Assembly: GCA_034387635.1 (NCBI GenBank)
Contig: JAOANU010000010.1
Coordinates: 1,508,863 to 1,572,862 of the forward strand
Reading direction: 5' to 3'
From: Rhodosporidiobolus odoratus
Lineage: Eukaryota > Basidiomycota > Microbotryomycetes > Sporidiobolales > Sporidiobolaceae
Length of the DNA stretch: 64,000 bases
Part shown: piece by piece, positions 11,734-26,869 of the stretch
How positions within the stretch are numbered: the stretch's first letter is position 1
How the letters are laid out: each line of letters starts with the position of its first letter
Translations under genes and position numbers: made by a program
Notes under the pieces: model-generated
Seen by the model: the letters and a program-made list of their open reading frames with translations, nothing else
What the model was told of the DNA's origin: nothing
Database searches by the model: none

Positions 11734-14700
11734 TCAAGCCAGCGGTCCCACCAGCGTCGGCGCAACCCTCTTCTTCTGTTTCTTGAGCGGCGGCGCCTCC
11801 CCACCTTCTCCTTCGCCATCTCGCTTTTCTCTCGAAGCTGGTACGGATGCACCGTCAGTGGTGGAGGCAGAGTGCGGTGGCTTGACAGGTGAGGAGGCTG
11901 CGGCATCGGCCGCCTTGGCGAAAAGTGCAGGGAGTGCACCGGCCGCAGCGGATGCTGGGACTGGAGCCGGGGCGGGTAAAGGGGAAGGTTTAGTGGGGGA
12001 AGAAGCAGAGTGGGCGTGCAGGTTGTGGGCGTGAGGGTCGTGGAGTTCATGCAGGTGAGGTACGTGGTCGCGGGACGGTTGTTTAGAGTAGGGCGTGCCG
12101 AGCTCGCCGGGTTCAAACGCGACGATGGAGCAGTAGCCGTCTTCGGAGGACATGACGAGGGTTTGGCCGTCTGCGGACCTGCACATGACACCGGGGTCAG
12201 CATAAGATTCTGAAAGCCAGAGAGTATATCTGCTGCTAGGTACCAGCATGGAGAGGGAGGAGTGACCCGAGGGAGAGAAAGAAAGAAGACGCACCAAGTC
12301 AAATCCGTGAACGCCTTATAATGCAACGACCCAAACATCGCAATCGGACCCGCCTGCTGAGTATCATAAAGATACACGGAATCAATCGTCGCGACGGCAT
12401 ACACCATCCTATACGGCAAATCGAACAAGCTCCTCGGTTTCGACTGTGTCTCCCCCTCTACCCCCTCCTCAGCTGTCCCATCGACCGCCTTGCCCTTGGT
12501 CTTGATCTGCTCCTTCGCGCCGTTGAGGGGAGTTTCAATCCCCTCCATGCTGAGCTGCACATTAACCGCCGGCTCTTCCCCCTCCCCCGCCTCCTCCCCA
12601 TCTCCTTCTCCACTCAACTCCCTCAACTCCCACAAAACCGGACAAAACCGAATCGCGATACTCGTCGCCCGATGCCCGGGCAAATGTGCGATCGGCAGTC
12701 TCGAAACGTTGGAACGCGAGTAAATGTAGACGGTCGGTTTCGGTTCCGTTTTTTCTTTTTCTCTTTCTTTTTTTCCTCCTTCTTTGTCTTCGGGTTTCTT
12801 GGATTTCGGAGCCGCGGGTTTCTTACCGCTCCCCGCCGCGACGGTGGTCGGCACTGGTGCGGGTGCTGAGGACGTCGACGAGGTGGCGGTGGGTGGTTGG
12901 GCTTGAACGGCTGCGTAAGGGTCGGCGTACAGTCCTGCGGGGGTGAGCAACAAGCCGCCGTCCGGACTCCAGGCGAGACGACGGAAGAAGTGGGCCGTGT
13001 TGGCATCGCCGTAGAGACGGATCGAGTCGGTACGGACTGTTTCGTTGATGCTGGGGATGCCGGAAGAAGTCGGGGCCACGGGGTTGAGCTTTGGAGAAAG
13101 GGGAACCATGACGGCGGGAAGAGGTGCGGGAGACGGGCTGCGAAGAGGTCGGGAAGAAACCGGAGCGAGGCCGGGAGACTTGGAGGGGGCAGAGCCAGAG
13201 TAGGAGGTGGAAGAGCGGCGAGAGTGGGAGGAAGCGCGAGGGTGCTGAGGAATGTTGGCGGGGGGATCCATCGCAGTCGTCACCTCATCCGGCTTGGGCG
13301 CCGCGGCGGGAGGTACGGAGAATATGGATGAAGGGGCTGTAGAGGAAGCTTCGGAGCGATCGGAGTCAGAAGCGCGAGAGAGCGAGCGTTGGTGCATGGG
13401 AGGACGGGACGGCATGGCAAACTCGGACGGAGCGGACGGAGCTTGCAACGTGGACGGGGAGGCCTCACTCGGACTCGTCATCGGCGGTGCGTCCTTCGAC
13501 CCCGACGCGGGCTTCTTGGTCGAATCGCTTCGGCTGCGGCTGGATGGTCGAGTTGAAATGGTCGGTCGACGCTGTACTTCCATGCGCGAACTCTTACCGA
13601 CAGCGTGAACCGAGAGACCGGTCGGGGAGGGCTTGCAGGAGTAGACATGCATAGAGCTGCGGAAAGAAAGATAAGCCGGGAAGCGGCAGAGTGACGTGAC
13701 ACGGACGAACCGATCGCTACTCTGCGTTGCGACATACTCGTCGAGCGGGTCCCAAGCCACGCCTTGTACGTAATTGCTGTGATCCATGCTGCGGTGCAAA
13801 GGCGTGCCTGCAGGTCGAACCGGTTGTCAGGCTCACAAGGCGAAGATCTCCGGTACGATTAGGCCACGTACCTGTGGCGATACTGTAGATGGTGAAGGAG
13901 TGGTCTACGCTGCCGGCAATGATCTTCTCGCCGTCCGGTGACCACGAGATATCGTAAATCTCCTGGCCGGAAAAGCTCCTGAGGTGCACGAAGAAGCAGG
14001 GTTAGCACCTGTATTCTGCGATGTTTCGGAGCATTACAAGCGCCGCTTGTACCCTTGTGGAGAGGCTGAAACGGTGCAGAAGCAGAAAGAGAGCCACGTA
14101 CCTTATCATCGACTTGACCCTCCAGCTTTCCTTCTCGTACGCCCTGTCCTCCTCCGTTTCGCCGATCGTCTTGTTACTCTCGCCTGGTACCCAGAGGATG
14201 ATGACGCCATCTGTACAAGAGGTCAAGATGAGCCAGAATCTATATCTGGTACGGCGCGAGAAAGGGAAAGATTGGGCAGGATAACAAGGGGAGAGGAGTT
14301 AAGACACGCACCGTCACCAGCTGAGGCAAGCATTTCACCTGTAGAGCAAACACGAGTACTGTGAGCTGGGAAGACTCTTGACAGGCCTCGCGCAGACCCC
14401 GCTTTGCAGGCCTGCACCGAGTTTAAGAGAACCCGAGCAACTCACCATGCGGCGCAAACCTGACGCAGTTGACCACCCCGGTATGTTTCGCTAGCGTGGC
14501 GAGGTACTCGACTTTGGGTTCGCTTGTCGGTGCGGCTGGTGCGGCGGAGGAAGAGGAGGAAGAGCTTGCTTTGGCGGGCGCGGGATGGGAGGAAGGAGGA
14601 GGTCGAGGGTGGACGAGCCAGAGCTGCGGGCGAGCGTGTACGACGGAGAATCAGCCGCATAGCTTTAAGGGCCTCGACGTGTACATCGAGCATGCTTCGC

Positions 14701-15151
14701 GCTGCCTGGACCTCCCTTTCGCCAGAAGCCTGCCCCACTTCCCGCCTGATTGGAAGCAGTGAAAAGTAGGATCGGATGAGACGTACCCTAACGTTGTTGT
14801 CCTGTCCACATGTAGCCAACCTCCAGACCTTGTCCCTCTCCTCCTTTGCCTTCTCCAATTGCTTCCTCTTGACTTTGTCCTCGAGCGCGCTGTCGACTCC
14901 TCCCGCTCCGCTTGCAGCAGCGTAAGGGTGATGGACTTTCTTGTGTGCGGTGGGTGGGGCAGTGTGAAAATCTGTTGAAAAGACTGGCCTGCAGATTCAA
15001 AGCGGGACAGAGTGAGTTTAGATGAGTAGCAGGACGCGAGATGAGCGGGAGAAGGAGAGGAGCGGCAAAGGGAACCGAGCCGAGATAGAGGGACATGGAG
15101 ATGAGCGTACATGCGGTCATGCCATCTGATCTCTAGTACTCTGCACTTCAT
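11734..15151 (-). CDS. CAC2: Chromatin assembly factor 1 subunit B (p60), WD40 protein
   Basis: WD40 subunit of CAF-1, which deposits newly made histone H3-H4 on DNA behind replication forks in the nucleus. The start MKCRVLEIRWHD is the conserved opening of this family. Several exons follow with WD40 repeats: VWRLATCGQDNNVR, VNCVRFAPHG with EMLASAGDD and VIILWVPGES, IYDISWSPDGEKIIAGSVD, and YVQGVAWDPLDEYVATQSSD. A long Ser/Pro-rich insert at about 13000-13600 separates the blades; it is larger than I would expect for the family. The late conserved segment DGQTLVMSSEDGYCSIV is the p60 signature. The tail is Ala/Pro-rich and ends with a basic KKQKKR patch. The ATG at 15151 lies 419 bp from the end of LPD1. 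Exon edges within the insert are less certain than the identity. Confidence 0.9.
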
Positions 15152-15569
15152 GGTTGCTAGTGAGGATGAGAGTGAAGTCAAGTCGCGAAGAGTCGCGTAA
15201 ACCGGCAACAGCTAAACGGCGTCTGTGTAGCCTAAGAGTGACCGGCCAGTGCTCCTTCAAGTCCTCAGACGTGTTTGCGCAGCGACAGCCGTGGAAGGCA
15301 AGGCGAAGCGTCGGTGCGGGGGAAAGGAGAAAAGCGACGACGTCGTCGCGACGACCAGGCTTCTCGTTTCCCAAGTCCACTTCACAGCCAGTCCCAAAGC
15401 CAGGACTCCAGTCTCAATGACAAGGATCATGAGAAAGAAATGGTACAGCGTTTCTGTTTGGCAGCTCTTGCGTAACCGTAACCCTGATCAACAGAAAAAA
15501 AAGTCAAGAACACCCCCTCCTCTCTCGACATCCTCGTCTAACTCGTCCTCCCTCCTCCTCCCGACACGT
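15152..15569. promoter_or_regulatory. CAC2 upstream region
   Basis: About 420 bp between the CAC2 start and the LPD1 stop, both on the minus strand. It should hold the CAC2 promoter and the LPD1 3' UTR. No other gene is recognisable. Confidence 0.4.
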
Positions 15570-18427
<2,858 letters not shown>

Positions 18428-19012
18428 GGCAACTAAAGGTGGAGAAGGAAGAGTGGCGGGAGCAGGAGATGAGCAGGACGAGATGAGGTTGCTTCCGTCT
18501 TCTCCCTCAAACAGTATTACTCGCTTTCCTGTGCCATACGCACTGCCTTGGATGCGCTCTGTCACGCCCGGCAAGCGCGGGCACCGCTGGCCTATTTCGT
18601 GAACCGCCTTGCTGTCATTCCGCCAATAAACCGTTTCGACCTCTGCCGGCCACACTCGAGCCTGCAAGCCGTACCATATTCTCACGAGCGTGCAGAGTAC
18701 CCATTCGCATGCTCGTTCGGCGTGCCCTGCACGTATATCGCACCATGCTCGCCCTTTTCTGCCCTGTTCCGACACCAAATTGACTCTGTCACGGCGTCTC
18801 GGCAGCCCCTGCCCCTTGCCCGACGGTTGAGGGTTACGGAGTAGCGCCGGTACACTCGGACATGCAGTAGAGGCGCTGCTACCAGTATAGTCGCGTCGCC
18901 AATGGCCTGAATCTCCATGCCTCAACATTTGGTGTTTCCCTGGTCGCGACATCGCCCTTCTGGGTTATCCTTCTACTTCTTTCCAAGTCTCACCACGCCC
19001 CTACACGCAACG
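18428..19012. promoter_or_regulatory. Divergent promoter region, LPD1 / membrane protein
   Basis: About 585 bp between two divergent start codons. The C/T-rich stretch just before 19013 is typical of a 5' leader. No conserved element is identified by eye. Confidence 0.4.
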
Positions 19013-19823
19013 ATGCACCTCTCCCCCGTTCGCACCCTTGCCCTGACGAGTGCCGCCCTCTCTCAGTCATGCAACGCCGCCATTCTCTCGCAGCGACAAC
19101 TCGTCAACACCTTGTCCATCAGCTTTGGGTCCTCAGAAGCCGTCTACGTCTCAGCAGCAAATTTCTCCTGCGCCCCCTACCCTATCAGCGTCGACGGCCT
19201 CAACCCCCCTTTCGAACTCGTCGCCGTCGAGGTTCCGTACGATCCGGACAACCTCTTCAGTCAACACGTTCATGCTATCGGCAATGTTTCGGAGAGGAGG
19301 ACGGTGGAATGGTTGCCGGATCTGCCGGTTGGGGAGCACTTCGCAGTGAGGGTTAGGGATGCAGTCGGGAATGTTCAGTATAGTCCGGAGAGGTGGATTG
19401 AGGCGGGAGCAGAGGATCAAGGGATGATTTGCCGGTGAGTTGACTGCGACCTTGCTACTACAAGTCAAGCACAGCGCGCTGAGCCTTTCCGACTGCTGAA
19501 GAAAAAACTCCGACACAACCGGGATGACCGCCTCAGAGCTTGGCGCCGTCGTCGGTGGTTGCGTCCTGGTTGGTGTATGCGTCCTCTTCGGCCTCGGTCT
19601 CTTCTGCTGCTGTCACTTTCGACCAAAGGACCAAGCCGACGGCGGAGAAGGGGAGTTGGACATCGAAACAGCTCAGACATCGCTGGAAGGGGAGAAAGCG
19701 GGTTCGATGGCAATGGCACGGACCGCTTCGGCCAAGGAATTGAAAGGGCAGGTCGCGGTGCTTCCGGTGCTGTCTGCTACTGGGGGCGCTCCTCCGCCGG
19801 CTTACCATACTACGGAATCATGA
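19013..19823 (+). CDS. Single-pass membrane protein with PPAY tail, unknown function
   Basis: Two exons, 19013-19434 and 19502-19823, join in frame to give 247 residues. The chosen ATG begins MHLSPVRTLALTSAALSQS, a likely signal peptide. About 120 lumenal or extracellular residues follow, with a beta-rich look (AVEVPYDPDNLF, GEHFAVRVRDAVGNVQYS). Exon 2 begins with a short linker and a strong transmembrane segment (VVGGCVLVGVCVLFGLGLF). The cytosolic tail has Cys and basic residues at the membrane edge and ends with PPPAYHTTES. PPAY fits the PPxY motif bound by WW domains of Rsp5/Nedd4-type ubiquitin ligases, so regulated trafficking is a fair guess. An in-frame ATG at 18917 would hide the signal peptide and is less likely. 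Fold and function are unknown. Confidence 0.75.
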
Positions 19824-21215
19824 GCCTTGGTGGTTGTCCTGGCATAGGTGCTCGTGGATGGTCCCCAAGCTGTACCTTCTTCTCTAGTTCGTATATCTTG
19901 ATAGATGTCACGCGGTACCCTGATCTTCTGTTGTTCGCTTCCACAGTCTTTCTCGTTGTCCGCCTCGATTGAGAAGGTCATCCTCTTTTCGTCAGTCCTT
20001 GGGTTCGACTGGCTTCGACAGCCAGTGTGCTTTTGGGAGTCGGGCCACATACTGATCGTACACTGCCTCACTAAGAGGACGCCTTACCCTGGGTGTCTAG
20101 CACGAATTGAAAGTGCTTGAAATCGGGACAACCTGCTGGTGCGCTCGCTGTAGGGCATCTCAGGTCTCTTGCACGCCAATTCTCGACGCCCGATGAGGCT
20201 ATACCTGTCCAGATCCGCGAGGAGCACCCCTCCCGCTCGTCTAGCGAGGAGCACCCTTCCTCATGAACAGCATCTTCCCAACACTGGAAGAGGCCGTTCT
20301 CCGCCTCTGCACCATCTCGCAGCGCACACGCGACATACCTGCCTTGCTACCCGGGTGGTGCTCTGCGGAACCTCCTTCAGCCGCTGCGACGCCGGTCCGA
20401 CTTTGTCCCACTTCCACCAACTCATCCCCATCCTCACCCTGAGCTCCGGCAAACCCCGGACCGGTCTAGTCCCGCCGCGTGGCGCAGAGCAATACTACTA
20501 CCTGGTGTCTGCCATCCATTGGTGGCAGCTGAACCTGTTCGACCTAAGATTGCGATGGTTCTCAGTTACTAGTACCGGGTCACCCATCTCGAGGTTTCGA
20601 CTCGAGGCCGTCCCCCTGCCTTGGTGGCGACGAGTCCTTACCCTCCTCCTTACGAGGCAGTGAGGCACTACAAGATGGAGCAGTGCTGCGCGTAGGCTTT
20701 TCGTTGTCACCCTTCTTCTCGCGTCCTTAGCTTGCACCGCTCTTCTGCGTCTCCCAGCTCCAGTCCATCTCGACCCGACGCATTCAGTGTACTACCCCGG
20801 ATAACTCATCCTCCTCGCTTGTCATCTTGACTTGAGAAGGCGGTCTCTTTTGTACATTCCAGCAGTCCTAGCAAGCAAGCAACTCGCCTCTTCTCACCCG
20901 TAGCGACGCACGCAGCAAGTGGTTAATACGAACATGCCGCTGAAGATTACGTCTGGCACGACTCGGGGAAGAAAAGGCACGAGAAAGGGAAAGAAAGAAA
21001 AAAAACAGGCAAGGCACAGCTGGAAACGAGAAGAATATGAGGCGACATCGACCGAAAAAGGTAGCACGAGGGAGAGCGATGTCGGTGGAGAGAAGAGGAA
21101 AAATGCCGGTAGGACCTGGAAGATATAAAAGGTGAGGGATGGGTGAAGAGGAGAGAAGGGGTATCGTTGTGCCGTGGGGGGGGGGCTGCGTCGTTGTCGT
21201 CTCCGTCCATGGTAC
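19824..21215. other. Convergent intergenic region of about 1.4 kb
   Basis: Lies between the ends of the membrane protein gene and VPS74. The longest frame (20169-20663, +) has no protein-like composition and no family resemblance. A stretch near 20000-20040 loosely resembles a tRNA T-loop, but no cloverleaf can be drawn. Nothing is called here. Confidence 0.45.
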
Positions 21216-23222
21216 CTACAAGAGCGAGTCCATCTGCAGCATACGAGTCAGTCAATGTAATGTGCTCTGGTGCAAAGGGCGGGAGGAGGAGGAGGAGGAG
21301 GAGGAGGAGGAGAAGAAAGTCGACCTACCCGTCGGTAAACTTCAATCACGGCCGTCACCACCTCCAAACACAATTCCCTCTTGGTCTGCCTCTCGGCATC
21401 CCCCTGAACATCCCCCGCCCCCTGACCATTCATCTCACTCCTAGCCAATCTCTGAATCTCTGCCAAATTCGCCCCCTCCACGCCTGCCAAACTTCCTCCT
21501 GACCCAATTCCCCCTCCTGCTCCTCCTGCTGCTCCTGATCCTCCTCGTGCTGAAGCCCCTTGTCCCCCGAATCCCTGCCCATGCCCGTATCCCGGCCCTT
21601 GAGAAGGTAACGACCCAAACGGCCACTGAGAAAACTCGGCCAACAGCTCATCGCATTTCGCAAACGCCGCTTCCCTCGCATCGTACCCCAAATGGACCAA
21701 CGCATTCTCCAAAACGTTGGCCGCAAACGCCGCACAGACCATGCTCACCGCCCTGATAGTCCTATACCTGACTTCTTCCCCATACATGTTTGTGGTCGGG
21801 ACGGCCGCGGTTCGAGAAGTTAAGAGGGAGAGGGTTCGACGTAAGACATCGTCTTTAAAGGTGGGGTCCGAGACGGGGTGGGTGGCCATGTCGAAGAGGA
21901 GGAAGTTGCGTTTTTCGGTTCGGAGGACGCCTTTGTCGACGAGGCCTTTGGCGAGGCGTTCGCGAACTTGTTTCAGTTGGTAACCGATCTTCATCACGTT
22001 CCAGGTTTCGCCTGGGGTTTCAGCGCGAGAGTGAACACGTCGAGGGACGAAGAGAATGACGACGAGGTTGAGAAGGGGCATGATCGAGCAAGGTGAGAAA
22101 GGACAAAAAAAAAAAAGAAAAAAACGGTCAATCAGCACGATGCGCGGACAGGACCTGACCACTGTTGAAAGGGGAACGCACCGCTCATGAGATCAATCCA
22201 AGTCCCCACGCTCATTCGCTCACTGATCTTCATCATCTTGAGTGCTTCGTCGAGGAGGACTTCGCCGGTCAGCTTGTCGTCGATCACTTCGATGTAGCTG
22301 TTCGAGGCGTGCGGTTTGTATGGTCAAGTGGGGCGACGGGTAAGATTTGGGCATGGATGGGCGAGAGTAGCGGGACACGAGGGACGGGAGAAGCGAGGCG
22401 GGGAAAGGTGACGAGGGATGCAAAAAAGTCAGCTGCGGCATTGTACCGGGGCCCGGCTGGAGAACCGACAGCCGTGGCCCTCTGCGTGGCCATTCTTGGC
22501 TGGAAGCGCGCTTCTGCGGTCGGCGAGAAGAGCAGGAGGGAGGACAAGAACTGACCGATCCGCCAATGGGAACCGTCTCCGGTTGGGATCCCTGACCATG
22601 GCGATGCGGTGTCGCAGTGCGAGTTCGAGAATGATGCAACCTCGGAGGGTGTAGGAGATGTTGTCGTTCCAGAATGAGAGGTAGCCCTGCACAAGTGGGG
22701 GAAAGGAATGAGATCAACGGGAACGCTGGTTGTGAGGTGACTTGGGATATGATCGGGGTGGTCCTAGTTCGTCCGGAAAGGCTGCAAGGGTTTGGTACGG
22801 CTCGCTATACTCGACAAGAGCGGGGCGCGAGTGGGCACATTCAACCTTGGCGGCGCTCCGAGCGAGGTCTGCCCTGCCTGGGCTCGCAATGCGCGTTTAA
22901 GGGGGAGCCCAGACGGTTGGAATCGGCGGTTGGCATGTTTGAGAGGTGGAAAGTGTGCGGTGTTGAGTAAAGAGAGACGGCGGACCTGTTTGTCTTTGAG
23001 TCCGAGGAGGAGGACTTCCTCCATGAGAGTGAGTCGGGGGTTTATGCGATCCTCTACGGCGTCTCCCATGTCTCGTTCATCGTAGGCTACTTTGTGATTT
23101 GGTCTTGATTGAGAGTTTGAAGTTGAAGATTGAGGTTGAGTGGATGATGAGGAGGAGGGAGTGCTGGTAGAGGAAGAGGGAGCACCTCTGCGACGTGAGA
23201 GTGTACTGGGTTGACTGGCCAT
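21216..23222 (-). CDS. VPS74: GOLPH3/Vps74, PI4P-binding Golgi retention factor
   Basis: Peripheral Golgi protein that binds phosphatidylinositol 4-phosphate and coatomer and keeps glycosyltransferases in the Golgi. The ATG at 23222 gives [16 protein letters not shown]. An N-terminal arginine cluster is what Vps74/GOLPH3 uses to contact coatomer. A Ser-rich linker follows, then the GPP34 domain: [40 protein letters not shown] and [20 protein letters not shown] in successive exons. The domain continues through [20 protein letters not shown] and [21 protein letters not shown] Gly/Ser-rich insert (about 21500-21600) interrupts the C-terminal helices and looks longer than usual. The last exon adds MDSLL. 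The final intron contains a (GGA)n tract. Identification is secure. Confidence 0.95.
21281..21312. repeat. (GGA)n trinucleotide tract in VPS74 intron
   Basis: A run of about ten GGA/GAG units lies inside the last intron of VPS74, close to its donor end. On the coding strand it is a CCT/TCC polypyrimidine run. Confidence 0.85.
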
Positions 23223-23649
23223 GCCCTTGCAAATGCTTGTGCTGTATAGTTCTGTAATGCAGCGAGTGTGGATTCGGAAGAGGTTTCGACATGGGACGTG
23301 GGACAACAACTCGCACTCTGTTCAACTCGCTAGACTGCTACAGAACCAGTCAGACACCTCACAGACGTAACAAACACGTACGCGTCTACTCGGTCTCGTT
23401 GGAACCGCGTCAATCCGCTCACTCGTCCTCTCCCTTCGGTTCTCATCAATTACATTTCACATCTCATCAACACCCGCCTGCGAATACCCACACTCGAGCT
23501 GCACAGGACTACGCAGTACGCATTCACCTCGTCGCCTCGACCAGTCCCGCTCAGAGCGACAGTCGCGTTGACCCTGACTTACTTGCTCCCCTCAGCTTGC
23601 ATCTCTCACTTGCTCCACTTTGCCCGCTCAACAGCCCAGACATCCCACC
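23223..23649. promoter_or_regulatory. Divergent promoter region, VPS74 / CCT6
   Basis: About 430 bp between divergent starts. The CCT6-proximal half is C/T-rich, typical of leaders here. No gene is seen. Confidence 0.4.
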
Positions 23650-26380
23650 ATGTCGTCCGCTCTCGAGCTCCTCAACCCCAAGGCCGACATCAGTCGCCGT
23701 AACCAGGCCTTCCAGATCAACGTCCGTCTCTCTCTCCCCCTTCTTCTGCCTCTGGGCCGAACGTCCATCTTATGCTTCTATTCTCCTCCAGGTCACCGGC
23801 GCAACTGGATTGGCCGCTGTCGTCAAGAGCAACCTCGGTACGCTGGCTTGCCATGCACAAACTGCAAGGACACGAACGCTTACTTGCTTTTCTCGCCTGG
23901 TTCTTGCTTGATCCCCGGCTCACAGGTCCCCGTGGTACCCTCAAGATGCTCGTCGACGGTGCTGGTCAACTCAAGATGACCAAGGACGGCAAGGTCCTCC
24001 TTAGTGAAATGCAGATTCAGGTGCGTCGCAGTTCACTTTCTCCCTTGCTGGCCTTACTCAAGGCAGAAAGCGGATGATGGATGTTTGCTTGACGATGCAC
24101 AGAACCCTACTGCTGCTCTCATCGCCCGAACAGCCGTCGCGCAGGATGAGATGACCGGTGACGGAACCACCAGTGTCGTCCTCCTTGTCGGTACGTTCAT
24201 TCTCGGCTCCTTTCTCTCCCACCCACCCATGACTCAAGGTGAAACATTCCACAGGCGAACTTCTCTCGCAAGCTCTCCGCTACACCGCCGAAGGCGTCCA
24301 CCCTCGCGTCCTCGCCGACGGCGTCGAAGTCGCCAAAAACGCCCTGACCACCTTCCTCGACTCGTTCAAGATTCCGTTTGCCTGTGGCGCTCAACCCGCT
24401 CACGAGACCCTCGTCGGCGTGGCCTACACCTCGCTCGCGACCAAGGTTCACAAGACGCTGGCCAAGAACCTCTCTCAAGCCGTCGTAGACGCCGTGTTGG
24501 CGATTCGACAGCCCAAAGAAGGGTCGGAAGCGGGATCGGAAGAGTTTGAACCGGTTGATCTGCACATGATCGAGTTGATGAAGATGCAGCATATGACGGA
24601 CACCGACACGAGGTTGGTCAAGGGGTTGGTGTTGGATCATGGACCGAGGCATCCGGACATGCCAAAGCGGTTGGAGAATTGCTACATTTTGACGCTCAAC
24701 GTGTCACTCGAATACGAGAAGACGTGCGTGGTTTCCCTCGTTGCGTCTCCGTTCGCCAATGTTGACTCAACCCCCATGTTCTCCTTGCGTCCTTCTCCAC
24801 TGTCGCCACTTTCGCCCCCCTGAAACACCTGCATCGACTCGCCACCCTTTTGCTCTGTCTCTCCCTCAACAGCGAGGTCAACTCTGGATTCTTCTACTCG
24901 TCAGCCGAACAACGTGAAAAGCTAGTCGAATCGGAACGCAAGTTCACCGACGCCAAAGTCCGTAAAATCATCGAACTCAAGCAGGCCGTTTGCGACGTCG
25001 CGCTCGATGCCGAGGGAAGGGAGAAGGGCGAGAGGAAAAACTTTGTCGTGATTAACCAGAAGGGGATTGATCCGCTTAGTTTGGACATGTTGGCTAAGCA
25101 GGGGATTATGGCTTTGAGGCGGGCAAAGAGGAGGAATATGGAGAGGTGTGCCAATTTCTGACTCCCATCTGGTTTGATGTTTGTCTCGGGTACTGACTCT
25201 CGACTCGGCCTGTACCCCCTCACGACTCCTTCGACGACCTGCAGGCTCCAGCTCGTCTGCGGTGGCACGGCCCAGAACTCGGTCGACGACCTCACTCCGG
25301 ACGTGCTTGGGTACGCGGGAATGGTGTACGAGCACACGCTCGGAGAGGAAAAGTTCACCTTTGTCGAGGAGGTCAAGGAACCGAAGAGTGTCACGCTGCT
25401 GGTCAAGGGTGCGGCACCGACTTCTCTTTCTGCTTGGGTCTCTGCATCTCGTCAGGGCTATGAGTATGTTGTGCGAACCTCGCTGATGCCCTCTTTTTCC
25501 CTGGACCTTGCAGGTCCCAACGCTCACACCATCTCCCAGACTTCCGACGCCCTCCGCGACGGTCTCCGAGCCGTCAAAAACGCTCTCGAAGACGGAGCTC
25601 TCGTCCCCGGTGCCGGAGCTTTCGAGATCGCCGCTCACGCTCACTTGTCGGGAGAGGTCAAGAAGAGTGCCAAGGGAAGGGCCAAGTTGGGGGTTCAGGC
25701 GTTTGCGGATGCGCTGTTGACGGTTCCTAAGACTTTGGCGGTCAATGCTGGGTTGGATGTGCAGGATGCGGTGGTAGGGTTGCAGGTATGCCGTCTCCTC
25801 TCCTTTCTCTTTTCTTTTCTTTCGTCTCCGATCGGGCACTCTCTTCCCTCCTTTTGGTGCCCGCCACCTTGCGAGCTGACATCCGCCTTGTCAATTCTGC
25901 GCAGGACGAAGCCGCCGATGGGCACATTGTCGGTCTCGACCTCGCGACGGGAGAACCGCTCGATCCGGTATCGGAGGGGATTTGGGACAACTACCGTGTC
26001 AAGAGGCATATGATTCACTCTGCGTACGTCTCTGTCCTCCTTTGTGTCCCTCTGACGCTCGTGTGTGGTCTTGCTGTCAGCTCTGGTCTGCATGGCCCTG
26101 GGATTCGGGTCGCCTAGTCGCCTCCGAAGTCGCAGAGCACTGACCTCTCATGATGTAAATTGCAGCGCTGTTATCGCTTCCAACTTGTTGATCACCGACG
26201 AGATGATGGTACGCTTCCTTCTCTTGACACTCCCCTTCTCTTGCTCTCCGTTTGCGGTCTCCCTCTTTCCTCTCTATTGCGTTTCTTCGCTTCGCGTTTC
26301 GACCCTTGTACTGACCGCCGCGGTCTCATCTGCAGCGCGCTGGTCGATCAAGCTTGAAGAACGAGGGTGGACCGCAATAA
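23650..26380 (+). CDS. CCT6: Chaperonin CCT/TRiC subunit zeta
   Basis: Zeta subunit of the eight-membered cytosolic chaperonin ring that folds actin, tubulin and WD40 proteins using ATP. The ATG at 23650 opens [20 protein letters not shown], the family start. Several exons follow: [20 protein letters not shown], then [20 protein letters not shown]. The nucleotide-binding motif is [17 protein letters not shown]. The apical and intermediate segments include [36 protein letters not shown] and [18 protein letters not shown]. The conserved [10 protein letters not shown] motif and the C-terminal [17 protein letters not shown] complete the domain. Length is about 550 residues, as expected. A large antisense frame (24922-25839, -) is a shadow of this gene. 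VPS74 lies divergently upstream. Confidence 0.96.
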
Positions 26381-26869
26381 GTTTCAGACGAATCAGGAAA
26401 AGCAGAGGAAAAGGAGGGCGAGAACCGTAGATTTACCCCCTCTGGATCAGCTGGCCGCCTGCGGCTGCAACTCTTGACAAAAAGGGCCGTACTCTGTACA
26501 TTCAATTATGGCCTACATGTCACAGGGTTGGTGCAGTCTTTGGCGACACCTTGAGCAGGAGCTGGCAAATGTAATGGGGCTATTTGACATAACTTTGGAT
26601 TACGGTTGCCCTCTCATCGCCTCACACCGCTAGCCTCCGTTACTGACACGCTCTGCTGCTGCTGCTCTTGCTCTCTTCCTTACTGCCGCGGCCTTGACGG
26701 TGCCGCGACTCTGGACTCTTGACGCGTCCTGTTTCGTACTTATTCAGAGCCTTTCAAGAAACCGACGCGATCGAGCAATTCAATTGTTCAAGCTAGCAAA
26801 CTCCTGCTCTCTGATTTGTTTACCTGCGCTGCTGTACAAGTGCACGAGACGAGGGGACAATCGGGGACC
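26381..26869. promoter_or_regulatory. Intergenic region upstream of the PC-esterase gene
   Basis: About 490 bp between two plus-strand genes. It holds the CCT6 3' UTR and the next gene's promoter. A short CTG run (tgctgctgctgct) occurs near 26652. No gene is recognised. Confidence 0.4.

Noticed and set aside
19990..20040. T-loop-like string suggesting a tRNA
   Set aside because: No acceptor, D or anticodon stems can be paired around it.
20169..20663. Plus-strand frame of 164 codons in the 1.4 kb gap
   Set aside because: No family resemblance, no hydrophobic or charged pattern of a real protein, and no splice partners.
24922..25839. Minus-strand open frame of 305 codons
   Set aside because: Antisense shadow of CCT6 exons; composition is not protein-like.
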